From Peribacillus frigoritolerans (GTDB lineage: Bacteria; Bacillota; Bacilli; Bacillales; DSM-1321), in contig NZ_KV440950.1 of NCBI RefSeq assembly GCF_001636405.1, forward strand, positions 4,444,778 through 4,508,777: a stretch of DNA of 64,000 nt, written 5' to 3'. Every line of letters starts with the position of its first letter. Position 1 is the stretch's first letter. A program made the position numbers and the translations under genes. This document shows positions 55,075 to 63,449 of the stretch, piece after piece. The notes under the pieces are model-generated. The model was given only the letters and a program-made list of their open reading frames with translations. It had not been told where the DNA came from and searched no databases.

Positions 55075-55114
55075 TCTGAATGGGGCCCCTTCAACAGAAG
55101 GAGCCCCGCCATTC
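55075..55114 (-). terminator. Long hairpin at the yhaX 3' end
   Basis: Stem TGAATGG-GGGGCTCCTTC/GAAGG-GCCCCATTCA with a four-base loop, covering the yhaX stop. There is no T-run after it, so it may stabilise mRNA rather than terminate. Confidence 0.5.
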
Positions 55115-55979
55115 ACTTAAGCATATTCATTTTTTGTAAAAATTCGATTGGATGCTGTTTCCGGAAAAACTCCCTAAGCATATAGGCAACACCATCTTGA
55201 TCATTGGAGCGCGTCACCCATTTTGCCACTTTCCGTACTTCCTCATCCGCATTGCCCATGGCAACTCCCAGACCAGAACCGGCAATCATATCCATATCAT
55301 CCAATCCATCGCCAATCGAGACGATCTCCGTTCTTTTCACCTTTAAATGGTCCGCTAAATACAATACACCACTCCATTTAGATACACCCTTCGGAACGAT
55401 TGTCAGTTTATGTCCTGGGTGTAAGACTGCATCCACCTCAGGGAACATTTCCTTTATCAATTTCAACATATCATTTCGAGCATTTTTTTCTGGAAATATA
55501 ATGTCCATCTTCGTCGGGGCCATCGGCTGATCAATAAGCTCCTCACTGATATCATCCACATAATTTTGAGCATAAATATTTTGGTCATTCAAATACATAA
55601 CCGATTTACCAAGCAAATTCTCCGGGAGGTTCACCCGATTGCCCAGCGAGTATTTTTCATGAATGAGCAATATTTGGCACGTGGTCTTTTCAAGCATTTG
55701 CACGAGCTCTGCAGTCAGTTCTTCTGATATTCTTTTTACCATTATCGGCTTTTCCATGGAAGCTCCGACAAAGGCTCCTTGCTGAGCAACGATCATCGGA
55801 TTTATTTTTAGGGCTTTGGCCACTTTTTTTGCTGAGTGATAGTTTCTTGACGTCACAAGTGCAACATGGACGCCTTTTTGGTGAACATAATCTATTGCTT
55901 CTTTAGTCGATTTATTTAAACGGCCATTCGACTGGAGCAATGTCCCGTCGATATTGACCGCAAGTAGTCGATATACCAT
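55113..55979 (-). CDS. yhaX: HAD superfamily (Cof-type) hydrolase-like protein YhaX
   Basis: From ATG 55979 (GGGAGAG upstream) it has 288 residues, the B. subtilis YhaX length. The Cof-type HAD motifs II-IV are intact (ALVTSRN, KGVSKWSGVLYLADHLK and SIGDGLDDMDMIAGSGLGVAMGNA, which I read in two parts). In motif I the catalytic aspartate position is asparagine: LLAVNIDGTLLQ instead of the usual DxDGT. It may be inactive as a phosphatase or have another role. It probably is mother-cell expressed like its homologue; that is inference. Confidence 0.87.
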   Translation of the reverse strand: MVYRLLAVNIDGTLLQSNGRLNKSTKEAIDYVHQKGVHVALVTSRNYHSAKKVAKALKINPMIVAQQGAFVGASMEKPIMVKRISEELTAELVQMLEKTTCQILLIHEKYSLGNRVNLPENLLGKSVMYLNDQNIYAQNYVDDISEELIDQPMAPTKMDIIFPEKNARNDMLKLIKEMFPEVDAVLHPGHKLTIVPKGVSKWSGVLYLADHLKVKRTEIVSIGDGLDDMDMIAGSGLGVAMGNADEEVRKVAKWVTRSNDQDGVAYMLREFFRKQHPIEFLQKMNMLK

Positions 55980-56125
55980 GCTGATCTCTCCCATCTGTTG
56001 TATCCTCTTTCAAAATTTATGACTAAAATTTCGAGAATAGAACAAATAGTGGTTCACGACCCTTGCACTTGTGCTTTCAGGGAACAAAAAACCCCCAACC
56101 ATTATAGAAGGGAGTCTCCAACTGC

Positions 56126-56482
56126 TTATTGCTGTTGTTCAGGCAAGCCATATAAATCTTCAAGCGGCTTCATGATAATTTTATTTAGGTCTGCGATGAC
56201 CATGCTCATCCGTTGTTCAGCTTCCATCAATTGTGAAATGGTTGGGTTTTGTTGGACAAGCTGTACCGTCTTTTGTGCTTGCTCAACCTCTTCCGGTGCA
56301 ATCTCCTGTCCCATCATTTGCTTTTGCTGCAATGACATTTGCAGATTACGGAAGTTTTCAAACATTCCTTTTGTTGCTTCATCAGAATTCACCAGATCAT
56401 ATAAGCGTTGCAAATCGGCATATTCATTACTTGCCCTAATCGCCTTTTCCATTTCATACGCTGCATCATATACGTTACTCAT
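56126..56482 (-). CDS. yheA: YheA (YlbF/YmcA-family protein)
   Basis: A 118-residue helical protein of the YlbF/YmcA/YheA family (DUF964). It begins NVYDAAYEMEKAIRASNEYA and contains MFENFRNLQMSLQQKQMMGQ and ADLNKIIMKPLEDLYGLP. YmcA and YlbF form a complex that affects RNase Y; YheA's role is unknown. GGGAGGGG precedes ATG 56482. It follows yheB on the same strand. Confidence 0.93.
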   Translation of the reverse strand: MSNVYDAAYEMEKAIRASNEYADLQRLYDLVNSDEATKGMFENFRNLQMSLQQKQMMGQEIAPEEVEQAQKTVQLVQQNPTISQLMEAEQRMSMVIADLNKIIMKPLEDLYGLPEQQQ

Positions 56483-56555
56483 TTATTTCCCCTCCCGGTA
56501 ATCATTGTATTCCTACACCTTTTCCACTATAACAAATCCGATTGAGAATTACACG

Positions 56556-57695
56556 TCATCCTATTAAAACAGTTACGAAACCTTGAAATAAACCGATGAT
56601 TCCACCAAGCAATGCCCCAAGGTATGTGATCATCGATAATTCCTTCTTAGTGATGGAAACGACCATTTCCTCAAGTCGGGACACCGAAAAGGACGAAACC
56701 TGTTCTTCCACGATATCGTCCAAATGCAGTTTTTGGAATAGCGGCTGGAAATGATTGATTACGTACTTGGCACCTTTTTCCACAAAAATCGGAACGCCCT
56801 TTTCCACAATGGTGTCCGAGAAATCGGCAGTCAATTCTCGAACCGGCTTATTCAGGATCGAAGCGACAGGCAGCATTACAGCCGTTTTTTCGGTAATCCA
56901 TTGCTTTATCGTTTCTCTCCCGATCATTCCCTCGATTTTCTCTATATCCCATTTCTCGAGATTTTTCCACTCTTTCACCAATATCACTGACAATATATCA
57001 ATCGTTCGCGATTGTTCAAAAAATTTAATGATTTCCGGCTGAATCTTATCAATTAACTTTTCGTTTCCAATGAACATCTGAAATAAATTGATCAGCTTGC
57101 CCCGTTCCTTGAAAAAATCATCCAACATGTCTTCAAGACGGCGTTTGCCTTCCGCACTGTCAAAATATTCTTTTCCCTTTTTCACGATGAAACGTGACAA
57201 ATCAGGAATCGAGTCGAGGGCTTTTTGCTGAAGGTGCGGAGGGACGATATCTTTCAAGCTCTTGCTCATGTTCTCTTCCGACCATATTTCATATTTACCA
57301 AGAATGAATGTTTGTAATCGCTGTTCTAGCGTAAATGAAGAATTCTTCATTCCCAATTGATCAAGTAATTGAGCAGTACTTTTTTGTGTGGACAATGCTT
57401 TCTTTACTTCTGCCTGGACGAAAATTTTCATATTCTGTATAGAGGCATCATTGATGACTTTACTTTGAATGCTCTCTGGTGTGATTAAATGATCGACCAC
57501 CAATTTGCCTAATTGTTTAGCTAACTCATCCTGCCGCTTAGGAATCAACCCTGGTGTCAACGGCAGCTGCTTCCCAAAAATATGGATTGGCTTATACGGT
57601 CTGAATAGCATTCTGATAGCCAATAAATTAGTGAAGCCACCTATTACTGCACCAACGACGACCATAAACAGTATCTTTAGCCAAAACTCACCCAT
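56556..57695 (-). CDS. yheB: DUF445 membrane protein YheB
   Basis: From ATG 57695 (AAGGAG upstream) it has 379 residues, matching YheB of B. subtilis. The N-terminal and C-terminal helices ([20 protein letters not shown] and [20 protein letters not shown]) flank a long charged domain. [20 protein letters not shown] is a family hallmark. The function is unknown. It lies upstream of yheA with a 73-base gap, and is divergent from the ATP-grasp operon. Confidence 0.92.
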   Translation of the reverse strand: MGEFWLKILFMVVVGAVIGGFTNLLAIRMLFRPYKPIHIFGKQLPLTPGLIPKRQDELAKQLGKLVVDHLITPESIQSKVINDASIQNMKIFVQAEVKKALSTQKSTAQLLDQLGMKNSSFTLEQRLQTFILGKYEIWSEENMSKSLKDIVPPHLQQKALDSIPDLSRFIVKKGKEYFDSAEGKRRLEDMLDDFFKERGKLINLFQMFIGNEKLIDKIQPEIIKFFEQSRTIDILSVILVKEWKNLEKWDIEKIEGMIGRETIKQWITEKTAVMLPVASILNKPVRELTADFSDTIVEKGVPIFVEKGAKYVINHFQPLFQKLHLDDIVEEQVSSFSVSRLEEMVVSITKKELSMITYLGALLGGIIGLFQGFVTVLIG

Positions 57696-57831
57696 GAAAT
57701 TTCTCCTTTTATTGCTTGAAATAAAGGCTTTATGACACCTTCTAATTAAAAAATCATAGAATGTGTTATCCACATTTGCCCATCATTTAATTATTAAAGG
57801 ATATCAAACTTAGTGCAAACGGGGAATTATT

Positions 57832-59193
57832 ATGAATCTTAACCATCAGAAAGTTTACATTACGGTAAATCCCGCAGAGACTAGAAAGAAGGCGCTATTG
57901 TTTATCGAAGAAAAATTATTTGAGGAATGGGACCTTCAATTTGGAGAACCCGTATCGATAATGGCTGGATGCCGTTCCGTCCCGGTACTTGTCCAGCCAT
58001 TCCCGTCATCCCAGCCTATATTGAAACTTTCATATGATATGAACCAAATTTTATCCTTGCCCGTTTTTTCCGATCCAATCTCCGTCTCATACCATGCGGA
58101 TGAAAGATCAATTAAAATAGGCCCATTCTTCGCTTCACTCATGAACCAGACTCCCTTGCAAGACGGGTCATTCGGCGAGATGGAAAAATTTTATCAGGAA
58201 ATGAAATCATATTGTAATCAGCAAGGCATCCCCTTCTATTTAGTTAAACTGCAGTCTCTTCAAGATGGGGTTGTGGAAGGCTACCTGCCAGGGCAAGGTG
58301 GCTGGAAAGCCTTGCCCCTCCCCATCCCTGATGTATTTTATAACCGGATACATTCGCGCAAACTTGAGCAATCGCCTTCTTTCAAGATGTTTAAAACTGA
58401 ACTGGAGGAACGGTCGATTCCGATGTTCAACGGAAGGTTCCTCTCCAAACATGATGTACACGAACTACTGATCTTAGAGGATGAGCTATTGCCAAATTTA
58501 CCAGAGACGATACTGTTCAACGAAAAGGAAACTTTCTTGACATTTATAGAAAAGCATTCGGTAATCTACTTTAAACCCACATCAGGAAGCCAAGGCAGGA
58601 ATATTTGCAGATTAACGCAAGTAGCTGGAAATTGGAAAATCGAGCAATCCGGACATCTCCAGAATGTACATTTTGCTGATACGGATGAAAAGTTGTTTGA
58701 AACCTTAAAAAATTTTTCCAGAAAACGATCCTTCATTCTTCAAAAAGGGATTTCCCTATTCGAAACCGATCAGAGAAAGGTTGATTTCCGCATACTGCTT
58801 CACCGGAACGAACAGCTTGAATGGAAAGTTACATCAATGGTTGCCCGGATTGGGGACCCTGGTACTATTGTTTCCAATCTTGCACAAGGCGGATTGATGA
58901 AAAATGGGCCGGATTTTCTAAAAGAAGCATTTGAACTTCAGGACGCCAGCCGCATATATCAAAAGCTCGTACGGCTGGCTAAAAACACTGCACAGGCTTT
59001 AGTCGAAAACCTTGACGATTCATTCGGTGAGCTAGGGATCGATTTAGCACTGGATACCGATACCCATCCATGGATCATCGAAGTGAATTCAAAACCTTCG
59101 AAAAAATTTCAAGGCAACTATGAAACCTTTCGTCCATCAGTAAAATCAATCATAGATTTCATGCTTGCCCTTAACCGCGAAAACCATCCATAA
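57832..59193 (+). CDS. YheC/YheD family ATP-grasp protein, paralogue 1
   Basis: A 453-residue protein of the YheC/YheD endospore-coat-associated family. The C-terminal ATP-grasp core includes YFKPTSGSQGRNICRL near residue 243 (lysine and glycine-rich loop), VDFRILLHRNEQLEWKV, and GELGIDLALDTDTHPWIIEV followed by NSKP (Mg-binding Glu and Asn) near 416. The preceding domain has FYNRIHSRK, a motif found in all four paralogues. By order and size, this copy is additional to the two of B. subtilis. It heads a four-gene operon; the ligase substrate is unknown. Confidence 0.88.
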   Translation: MNLNHQKVYITVNPAETRKKALLFIEEKLFEEWDLQFGEPVSIMAGCRSVPVLVQPFPSSQPILKLSYDMNQILSLPVFSDPISVSYHADERSIKIGPFFASLMNQTPLQDGSFGEMEKFYQEMKSYCNQQGIPFYLVKLQSLQDGVVEGYLPGQGGWKALPLPIPDVFYNRIHSRKLEQSPSFKMFKTELEERSIPMFNGRFLSKHDVHELLILEDELLPNLPETILFNEKETFLTFIEKHSVIYFKPTSGSQGRNICRLTQVAGNWKIEQSGHLQNVHFADTDEKLFETLKNFSRKRSFILQKGISLFETDQRKVDFRILLHRNEQLEWKVTSMVARIGDPGTIVSNLAQGGLMKNGPDFLKEAFELQDASRIYQKLVRLAKNTAQALVENLDDSFGELGIDLALDTDTHPWIIEVNSKPSKKFQGNYETFRPSVKSIIDFMLALNRENHP

Positions 59194-59209
59194 AAGGAGT
59201 TGCTAGCAC

Positions 59210-60280
59210 GTGTTAATAGGATTAATGGCCGCGTCGGATACTCATGAAAACAACTACTTCACCGAAATAGCCAAAACCGCTCAATCATTTAATATGAAAG
59301 TTTGCAAATTCTCACCGGAAAATATTGATATGGATCTGAAAAAAGTGAGGGGCGAGCGTTTTGATGCCGAGAACGAAACTTGGATCGCCACATCTTTTGA
59401 TTTACCTAATTTTGTATATGATCGCTGTTTTCACGGTTTAGTCCGTGAGTCAACGGAAACGCGACACAAAATCGAGTGGTTAAAAGATAACTCGAATTTC
59501 TTAGGACTGGGCCTTCCTGGTAAGTGGGAAGTGTACCAAATCCTAAAAAACCATCCACACCTACAGGCATTTTTTCCAGAAACCGTACAAGTGACGACAC
59601 CTGAAGATATTATAGGACATTTGGAACGTCTGGATAAAATCATCATCAAACCTGAATTCGGTGCAGGTGGTACAGGAATCTATCTCCTTTCAAAAACCGA
59701 AGACGGGACTTTGGTTTCCATGACGAAAAAGGGCACCAAATATGACCGCTCATTCTCCTCCAAATCTCAGCTTAACAAATGGCTGCAGCATTTATTAAAT
59801 CGATACCGTTATCTTTGCCAGCCATATTTAGAACTTTGCACCCAAAATAATGAGCCATTCGATTTACGGATTTTACTTCAAAAAAACGAGAAGAATCAAT
59901 GGATGGAACGGGGCCGCGGAATTCGTACGGGACAAAAAGACGGAATTACTTCAAATCTTGCTACAGGCGGGGAAGCCATTTCATTGGATAACTTCAACAA
60001 AAGAAACCCCGAAACGATTTCGATTGCTGTCGAACAAAAGATTCATCATATCCTTCGCACCCTGCCCGTTGAAACCGAAGCTGTCTTTGAAAGATTATTC
60101 GAGTTGGGAATTGATCTAGGCATCGATAAAAAAGGCCAAATATGGATAATGGACATTAACTCGAAGCCTGGTAGGAAAATCATTCAGGCACTACAGCCGG
60201 AGACCATGAAAGATATTCATCGAGCACCGTTTCAGTATAGCCAGTATTTAGCCGAACAGCTTCAGAAAGCAGGTGAATAG
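59210..60280 (+). CDS. yheC: YheC (ATP-grasp, endospore coat-associated), paralogue 2
   Basis: A 356-residue member, shorter at the N-terminus than the others, close to B. subtilis YheC in size. Core motifs: IIIKPEFGAGGTGIYLL near residue 143, PFDLRILLQKNEKNQWMERG, and ELGIDLGIDKKGQIWIMDI with NSKPGRK near 315. YDRCFHGLVRES replaces the Y-N-R motif. GTG 59210 follows AAAGGAG with 10-base spacing, 16 bases after the previous stop. The assignment as the yheC orthologue is from length and order. Confidence 0.87.
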   Translation: MLIGLMAASDTHENNYFTEIAKTAQSFNMKVCKFSPENIDMDLKKVRGERFDAENETWIATSFDLPNFVYDRCFHGLVRESTETRHKIEWLKDNSNFLGLGLPGKWEVYQILKNHPHLQAFFPETVQVTTPEDIIGHLERLDKIIIKPEFGAGGTGIYLLSKTEDGTLVSMTKKGTKYDRSFSSKSQLNKWLQHLLNRYRYLCQPYLELCTQNNEPFDLRILLQKNEKNQWMERGRGIRTGQKDGITSNLATGGEAISLDNFNKRNPETISIAVEQKIHHILRTLPVETEAVFERLFELGIDLGIDKKGQIWIMDINSKPGRKIIQALQPETMKDIHRAPFQYSQYLAEQLQKAGE

Positions 60281-60283
60281 GAA

Positions 60284-61651
60284 GTGAGAAAGACTTATCC
60301 TGCCGAAATTGCCGCTATCCCTGGCAATGTTCTCTACTACCCTTCAGAGCTTGGAGATTTGGCAGAGATTGAATTAATTTATTTCGGACGGCATTCATGT
60401 CCTGCCATCGTCAAACAAAACCCGGCCGTCAATCAAAAAATCGTGCTATCGAAAAGTCTTGCGGAATCTCTACTATTCGATCATACCGATATTCCCCTTC
60501 ATTTATTCATATACGGCAAGAGCATCCATATCGGACCGCTTGTCGGAATCTTTTCCTCAGGCTTCACGGGCATTTCGAACAAACCTTTAGGGGAGAGATC
60601 TGAATTTTTCGCAAAGCTCCTTTCGCTTAGCAAGACCACAGGCTGTATTCCCTTTGTTTTTGGAGAGAATGTAATCAATTGGGATGAGGAGACAATCAAA
60701 GGCTATGTATTTGATAAAGATGACTGGAACATTTATGAATTTCCTTTTCCTAATGTCATCTATGACCGGCTACCAAATCGGTTGACGGAAAACCGTGATG
60801 GACCTAAAGAAGTGAAGCAGAAATTCCAAAAAATATATACCATACCATGGTATAACCCCGGATTTTTCAATAAATGGGATGTAAATGAAAGGTTATGCGC
60901 AGATGAGCGGGCACTGCCTTATTTGCCGGAAACGTATCCATTTCAATCCATATCCGTGGTGGAAACCCTTCTTTCCCATTACCGGCAAGTTTATATAAAG
61001 CCCATTCACGGCAGCCTCGGTCTAGGGATTCACCAAATTCTTTATGATAAGCATGAGAATGTTTACTATTGCCGCTATACAAACGAAGCAAAAGAAAATA
61101 AACTGCAACGGTTTTCAACATTGGAATCTATCGTTAAACACATTTTTCACGACCGCCCGCTCGAGAATCTGATCGTGCAGCAGGGCATCCCATTAATTCG
61201 ATCTGAAAAACGTCCAGTGGATTTCCGGGTCCATACGAACAAGGACAGTAATGGAAAATGGCAGGTGACCGCGATTGCCGCAAAAATCGCCGGCGCCGGC
61301 AGCGTCACGACCCATATTAAAAGCGGGGGTGTCATCAAAACGGTTGCCGAACTGTTTGGAGATGACGATGTGGCGACAGAAGTCGAAGGAAAGCTATCGG
61401 AAGCCGCACTGATTTTAAGTGACAGTATAGAAAAGAACTTGGACGGCATCATCGCAGAAATAGGATTTGATTTTGGATTGGATAAAAAAGGGCAGGTTTG
61501 GATGTTTGAAGCCAATTCCAAGCCTGGACGTTCCATCTTCTCCCATCCAAAACTCAAGGATTTCGAATTGCTGACCAGAAAGCTAAGCCTTGATTATGCC
61601 ATTTATCTTACGGAACAGACGATTACAAAATCAATCAGAGTGCCGCAATGA
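60284..61651 (+). CDS. yheD: YheD (ATP-grasp, endospore coat-associated), paralogue 3
   Basis: A 455-residue protein, close to B. subtilis YheD in length. The ATP-grasp core has YIKPIHGSLGLGIHQIL near residue 237, RPVDFRVHTNKDSNGKWQV, and AEIGFDFGLDKKGQVWMFEA with NSKPGRS near 408. VIYDRLPNR is the shared Y-D-R motif. It starts at GTG 60284, only 3 bases after paralogue 2, and its last four bases overlap the next start. B. subtilis YheD forms rings around the forespore; whether this one does is unknown. Confidence 0.87.
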   Translation: MRKTYPAEIAAIPGNVLYYPSELGDLAEIELIYFGRHSCPAIVKQNPAVNQKIVLSKSLAESLLFDHTDIPLHLFIYGKSIHIGPLVGIFSSGFTGISNKPLGERSEFFAKLLSLSKTTGCIPFVFGENVINWDEETIKGYVFDKDDWNIYEFPFPNVIYDRLPNRLTENRDGPKEVKQKFQKIYTIPWYNPGFFNKWDVNERLCADERALPYLPETYPFQSISVVETLLSHYRQVYIKPIHGSLGLGIHQILYDKHENVYYCRYTNEAKENKLQRFSTLESIVKHIFHDRPLENLIVQQGIPLIRSEKRPVDFRVHTNKDSNGKWQVTAIAAKIAGAGSVTTHIKSGGVIKTVAELFGDDDVATEVEGKLSEAALILSDSIEKNLDGIIAEIGFDFGLDKKGQVWMFEANSKPGRSIFSHPKLKDFELLTRKLSLDYAIYLTEQTITKSIRVPQ

Positions 61652-62844
61652 ACATTTTTTATGATATCCCCACTGAAAATTGGCACCACACTCATGAGAA
61701 TGCGGAACTTTTCGCCGGCTCTGCCGAAGAAGAAATCAGCTATAAAAAGAACCATTCGAATCAACCTCTAATTCCAATCACAATATTTCCGGGTAACCGG
61801 ATGCTTACCATCGGAATTTTAACTGTTTCCAATCCCAAAAAGGAATCAGGTTTGGGTGGAAACCTGACCCTTTTTCGGGACTTATCATTATATTTATTGC
61901 AACATGGAATATTGGCGTATGTATTCACAGGAAATGCCCTTCATTCCGAGTCGATGAAAGGGTATCTTTTTTCCTCCATTTCAAACAAGTGGATTGAATG
62001 TAAGGTGCCCTTCCCTGACATCGTCTATAACCGTATCCCCTGGAGGAGCTATGAGGCGTCAGAGGAATTCCAACATCTTATCACACATTTTAAAGATTAC
62101 CGAATGACTCTATTCAACCCCTGTTTTATAGATAAATATGTGATGTTCGAAGCATTAACTGAAGATGGATCCCTCACCAACCACCTTCCGCCCACCATGG
62201 TCTTACGAAACAGCGGTTGCCTTGATTCTTTCCTGGAGACATACAGGCATATATACCTTAAGCCATGCAAAGGAAGCCAAGGGAAGGGCATTTATACCAT
62301 TATCAAAAATGATGATGATACCCTATTGTTCAATAGCTTAAAGCATAGTGAGTCCTTCCCTGATTTTGCTTCCTTCTGGGATACAAAAAAAAGGGATTTA
62401 TTAAAAAGGAGCTATCTTGCTCAACAGGCGATCATACCAAAAAAACTCTTTGGACATCGTTATGATTACCGGATTCTCGTCCATTATGAAAAAGGTTTTT
62501 ATAAAGTGACCGGCAAAGCGGTAAGGATGTCGCAAACTCAGGAAATCACCACCCACACTCCCCGAGGCGGAAAGCTTTTTCCTTATCAGGACATTAAATC
62601 AAAAAACCTGGATCTAAAATTAGCGAACATTGCCCAAAAATGCGGAGAGATACTTTCAAAAAAGATCGGGTTTCTCGGAGAGTTTTCCATTGATATAGGG
62701 GAAGACGAATCGGGCTCGCTTTTCATATACGAAGTGAACTCAAAGCCGATGCAATTCGATGAAGAAGAAATTGAAACAAACAGGCTTTTGCATTTAAAAA
62801 ATCTTTTCATTGAATTAACTTTTCCCAACCTGAAAAGAAAATAA
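61648..62844 (+). CDS. YheC/YheD family ATP-grasp protein, paralogue 4
   Basis: A 398-residue copy, overlapping the previous gene by 4 bases (ATGA). The core shows YLKPCKGSQGKGIYTI near residue 203, HRYDYRILVHYEKGFYKV, and GEFSIDIGEDESGSLFIYEV with NSKP near 361. The N-terminal half is shorter than in the 450-residue copies and contains GILTVSNPKKESGLGGNLTL and VYNRIPWRS. It is additional to the B. subtilis set. No terminator was found between it and yheE. Confidence 0.86.
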   Translation: MNIFYDIPTENWHHTHENAELFAGSAEEEISYKKNHSNQPLIPITIFPGNRMLTIGILTVSNPKKESGLGGNLTLFRDLSLYLLQHGILAYVFTGNALHSESMKGYLFSSISNKWIECKVPFPDIVYNRIPWRSYEASEEFQHLITHFKDYRMTLFNPCFIDKYVMFEALTEDGSLTNHLPPTMVLRNSGCLDSFLETYRHIYLKPCKGSQGKGIYTIIKNDDDTLLFNSLKHSESFPDFASFWDTKKRDLLKRSYLAQQAIIPKKLFGHRYDYRILVHYEKGFYKVTGKAVRMSQTQEITTHTPRGGKLFPYQDIKSKNLDLKLANIAQKCGEILSKKIGFLGEFSIDIGEDESGSLFIYEVNSKPMQFDEEEIETNRLLHLKNLFIELTFPNLKRK

Positions 62845-62907
62845 CACCTCCAGCTGCCGTTTTCCATTATAATCGAATGAGAAACAGTATATATGGAGGT
62901 AATACAT

Positions 62908-63111
62908 ATGATCACTCATTTTCAATGGGAACCATTGCATAAGAATCTGCCAGGATGGAAAATTTCCTTTTATTTCAACAAGCAGGCAGTCAAAGCCTTG
63001 TATCATAAAGATGGATCCATCGAGTGGACAGCCAATCCGCCTTCCGAAACAGATGAAACTAAACTCAAAAGCATGATACATGACCTAATGATCTTCCATG
63101 TATATGAATGA
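62908..63111 (+). CDS. yheE: YheE (DUF5342)
   Basis: A 67-residue protein with the YheE pattern FQWEPLHKNLPGWKISFYF and a later YHKDGSIEWT. It starts at ATG 62908, after GGAGGTAATACAT, 63 bases after paralogue 4. B. subtilis has yheE next to yheC/yheD, which supports the identity. The function is unknown. Confidence 0.85.
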   Translation: MITHFQWEPLHKNLPGWKISFYFNKQAVKALYHKDGSIEWTANPPSETDETKLKSMIHDLMIFHVYE

Positions 63112-63154
63112 AACCCCTTTACATTCATGAAATCGCTTAACAGAATAAAAAAAA

Positions 63155-63187
63155 CTCCTTTGCCTAAACTAAAGAAAAGGCTAGGAG
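63155..63187 (+). promoter_or_regulatory. Hairpin that pairs the ribosome binding site of the next gene
   Basis: CTCC (63155-63158) can pair with GGAG (63184-63187), and GCCT (63162-63165) with AGGC (63178-63181), hiding most of the AGGAGGGA site of the gene starting at 63197. Inference from pairing only. Confidence 0.4.
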
Positions 63188-63196
63188 GGATTTCTT

Positions 63197-63385
63197 TTGG
63201 ATAAAGAAAAAATGACATTTTTGAAGGATACCGAATATGATGGCAAGGACTCCGTTTACCTGGATATCGACCGTATCATCAATGAAGGAATGGCGGGCGG
63301 AAATGTGTATGAAGTCGCTAACCTTCAGAACATCGAAGAAGCACATGATTTTTATGATGAAACAGATCCCAATGTCAATAAATGA
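63197..63385 (+). CDS. Small acidic protein, unknown
   Basis: A 62-residue acidic protein starting at TTG 63197, six bases after AGGAGGGA. Sequence includes KDTEYDGKDSVYLDIDRIIN, GMAGGNVYEVANLQ and a C-terminal HDFYDETDPNVNK. No domain is recognised. The strong ribosome binding site, terminator and position after yheE argue that it is real; such small acidic proteins near yheE are common in Bacillaceae. Confidence 0.7.
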   Translation: MDKEKMTFLKDTEYDGKDSVYLDIDRIINEGMAGGNVYEVANLQNIEEAHDFYDETDPNVNK

Positions 63386-63388
63386 ATA

Positions 63389-63420
63389 ATGTGGGCTCTC
63401 TTATGGAGAGCTCTCTTTTA
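63389..63420 (+). terminator. Hairpin/terminator after the small acidic protein gene
   Basis: Stem GGGCTCTC/GGAGAGCTC around TTAT, followed by TTTTATATC. Confidence 0.65.
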
Positions 63421-63449
63421 TATCAGTCAGACCGTTAAACGGATAGCAT

